Assembly (NCBI GenBank): GCA_903924445.1
Contig: CAIYBQ010000054.1
Coordinates: 1 to 7,120, forward strand
Source: an uncultured Armatimonadota bacterium
GTDB taxonomy: Bacteria > Armatimonadota > Armatimonadia > Armatimonadales > Armatimonadaceae
DNA length: 7,120 nucleotides
Direction of reading: 5' to 3'
The notes below the pieces were generated by a model. The model did not search any database. It was not told the DNA's origin and was given only the letters and a program-made list of their open reading frames with translations. Shown piece by piece: positions 6,339 to 7,120 of the stretch. Position 1 is the stretch's first letter. Each line of letters opens with the position of its first letter. Position numbers and translations under genes: made by a program.

Positions 6339-6791
6339 CTAGGCTCCCAGCAAATCGGTGATAATCACCTCATCACGGAACAAAAAGCGATTCCGGTAAA
6401 CGGAAATCACTGCCTCAACCATGTCATTCCCGGCATCGATGTTCACCACCAAGTCAACCAGCTGGTCGCTTACATCCCGGCCATCCAAAAAGACACGGGT
6501 CCCCCGGGCATCCACAAATGGCGTGAGGTTCTCAACAATCACCTCGTGAAATGGAAAACGCAAAGTAATCCGACCAGGGAGGGCATCGAATGGCGTATCC
6601 GGGTTGTCCATCGGACGGACAAATGCCGTCATGTCGCAGCCTTCCCAGATACCGCCATCCATAGGTTCATCGAATTCATCACGGCCAGCACGCAGCTCAA
6701 GCAACAGCTGCTGCGCAGCCAGCTCAAAACCATTGTTATGCAGCGTGGTCGAATCCCAGTCGCCACCGGTTACAAAAACTAAATCTGTCAT
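6339..6791 (-). CDS. Hypothetical acidic 150-residue beta-rich protein
   Basis: A complete minus-strand gene of unknown function. GGAGG (complement of 6801-6805) lies 9 bases before the ATG at 6791-6789, and the ATG overlaps the stop of the preceding gene in an ATGA arrangement, so translation is coupled. The protein is acidic, with one Cys (near 52), no signal peptide and no membrane span. Residues about 74-118 look like successive beta strands (ITLRFPFHEVIVENL, TRVFLDGRDVSDQLVDLVVNI). The DG-x-D-V pattern followed by LVDLVVNIDA (111-120) and AVISVY (127-132) recalls short structural proteins of tailed phages and related particles, but this is an impression, not an identification. It pairs with the downstream 157-residue protein, which carries a similar segment. 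Confidence 0.78.
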   Translation of the reverse strand: MTDLVFVTGGDWDSTTLHNNGFELAAQQLLLELRAGRDEFDEPMDGGIWEGCDMTAFVRPMDNPDTPFDALPGRITLRFPFHEVIVENLTPFVDARGTRVFLDGRDVSDQLVDLVVNIDAGNDMVEAVISVYRNRFLFRDEVIITDLLGA

Positions 6792-7120
6792 CGTCTGCGG
6801 CCTCCAAATCCACCGGAGCGACGGCCGCTGCTACCACCGCCAAAGAAACCGCCTCCGCTGGAGCGAGTACTACTACCAAAGAAGCCACCACTCGAACGCG
6901 TGCTGCTGCTTCCACCACCGAAGAAGCCACCGCCACTTGGGCGTGTGCTTCCTGAGCTCGATGCGCCTCCGCCAAACGGAGCGCGGGTTGAGCCAAAGCC
7001 ACTGGATGGTGCACTCGATCCAAACGAGCCGGTGCGGCCGGTTCTGGATGCGCCAAAGCCACTGCCCGTTGACGCGCCAGCGGCGCCACCACCGAATGGT
7101 GCTCGTGTGGATGATGATCC
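6788..7120 (-). CDS. C-terminal part of a Gly/Ser/Phe/Arg-rich low-complexity protein (partial, runs off right edge)
   Basis: The minus-strand frame entering at 7120 is open for 110 residues and ends at TGA (6790-6788), which overlaps the next ATG. The translation is almost entirely Gly, Ser, Phe, Arg and Thr with some Ala and Pro. It is built from loose repeats of STR(A/S/P)(P/S) followed by GGGFFGGG or PFGGGA, and ends in GGFGGRRR. Another frame here gives an Ala/Val-rich ORF (6736-7092), but coupling to the next gene and the repeat periodicity favour the frame described. Such tails are intrinsically disordered. They resemble RGG/FG-type sequences of RNA-binding or phase-separating proteins, and the Gly-rich ends of some bacterial surface or secreted proteins. 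The main domain lies outside the window, so function cannot be given. Confidence 0.7.
   Translation of the reverse strand, partial: GSSSTRAPFGGGAAGASTGSGFGASRTGRTGSFGSSAPSSGFGSTRAPFGGGASSSGSTRPSGGGFFGGGSSSTRSSGGFFGSSTRSSGGGFFGGGSSGRRSGGFGGRRR
6830..6952. repeat. Degenerate tandem repeats encoding the Gly/Phe-rich tail
   Basis: Three related units of about 33-42 bases lie near 6830-6869, 6870-6900 and 6909-6952. Each contains an AAAGAA or GAAGAA core next to GCC/ACC triplets and ends in a cgagc, cgaac or gcgtg segment. They encode successive GGFFGG(G)SS-TRSS units on the minus strand. Looser related copies (CCAAAGCCACT, CAAACGGAGC) continue to about 7100. Units differ in length by whole codons and have diverged at the third base, so expansion is not very recent. 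Confidence 0.5.

Noticed and set aside
6736..7092. Ala/Val-rich minus-strand ORF of 118 codons at the right end
   Set aside because: It overlaps the following gene by 56 bases in another frame, whereas the open Gly/Ser/Phe frame ends exactly in an ATGA overlap and shows amino-acid-level repeats.

Overview
The window is one bacterial chromosomal segment with no rRNA, tRNA, CRISPR array or recognisable insertion sequence. Gene types (a PilT-type ATPase, a soluble GAF-PAS histidine kinase, trimeric dUTPase) and moderate GC fit a free-living, envelope-rich bacterium. The kinase's H-box neighbourhood and the membrane sensor at the left edge recall proteins I associate with Armatimonadota, Chloroflexota or Acidobacteriota. 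That taxonomic guess rests on family resemblance only and is weak.

Layout. (1) Positions 1-588, minus strand: N-terminal 196 residues of a multi-spanning membrane protein that runs off the left edge, resembling the membrane sensor (MASE9-like) half of cyclic-di-GMP or HD-GYP signalling proteins. (2) 589-978: an AT-rich gap with a strong rho-independent terminator hairpin (632-657) and an inverted repeat before pilT. (3) 979-2136, plus strand: pilT, complete, with all ATPase motifs. (4) 2137-2663: a 527-base gap without a convincing gene, holding a plausible sigma70-type promoter. (5) 2664-5834, plus strand: a compact operon of a soluble sensor kinase, dut, and a TPR protein with one membrane span; the kinase-dut gap is 8 bases and dut overlaps the TPR gene by 50. 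(6) 5862-7120, minus strand, convergent: three tightly coupled genes, namely the C-terminus of a Gly/Ser/Phe/Arg-rich low-complexity protein and two small acidic, beta-rich proteins of unknown function.

How the genes may work together. PilT would power pilus retraction, but no pilB, pilC or pilin gene is present. The kinase has no response regulator beside it, so its partner must lie elsewhere. dut gives nucleotide-pool housekeeping, and its place between the kinase and the TPR gene may be only transcriptional convenience.

The least explained part is the right-hand minus-strand cassette. Its two small proteins seem to share a short sequence pattern, and they are translationally linked to a protein ending in an FG-rich, arginine-terminated tail. 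I see no proof of a new defence or mobile system. This cassette and the composition break at the left edge deserve the closest look.
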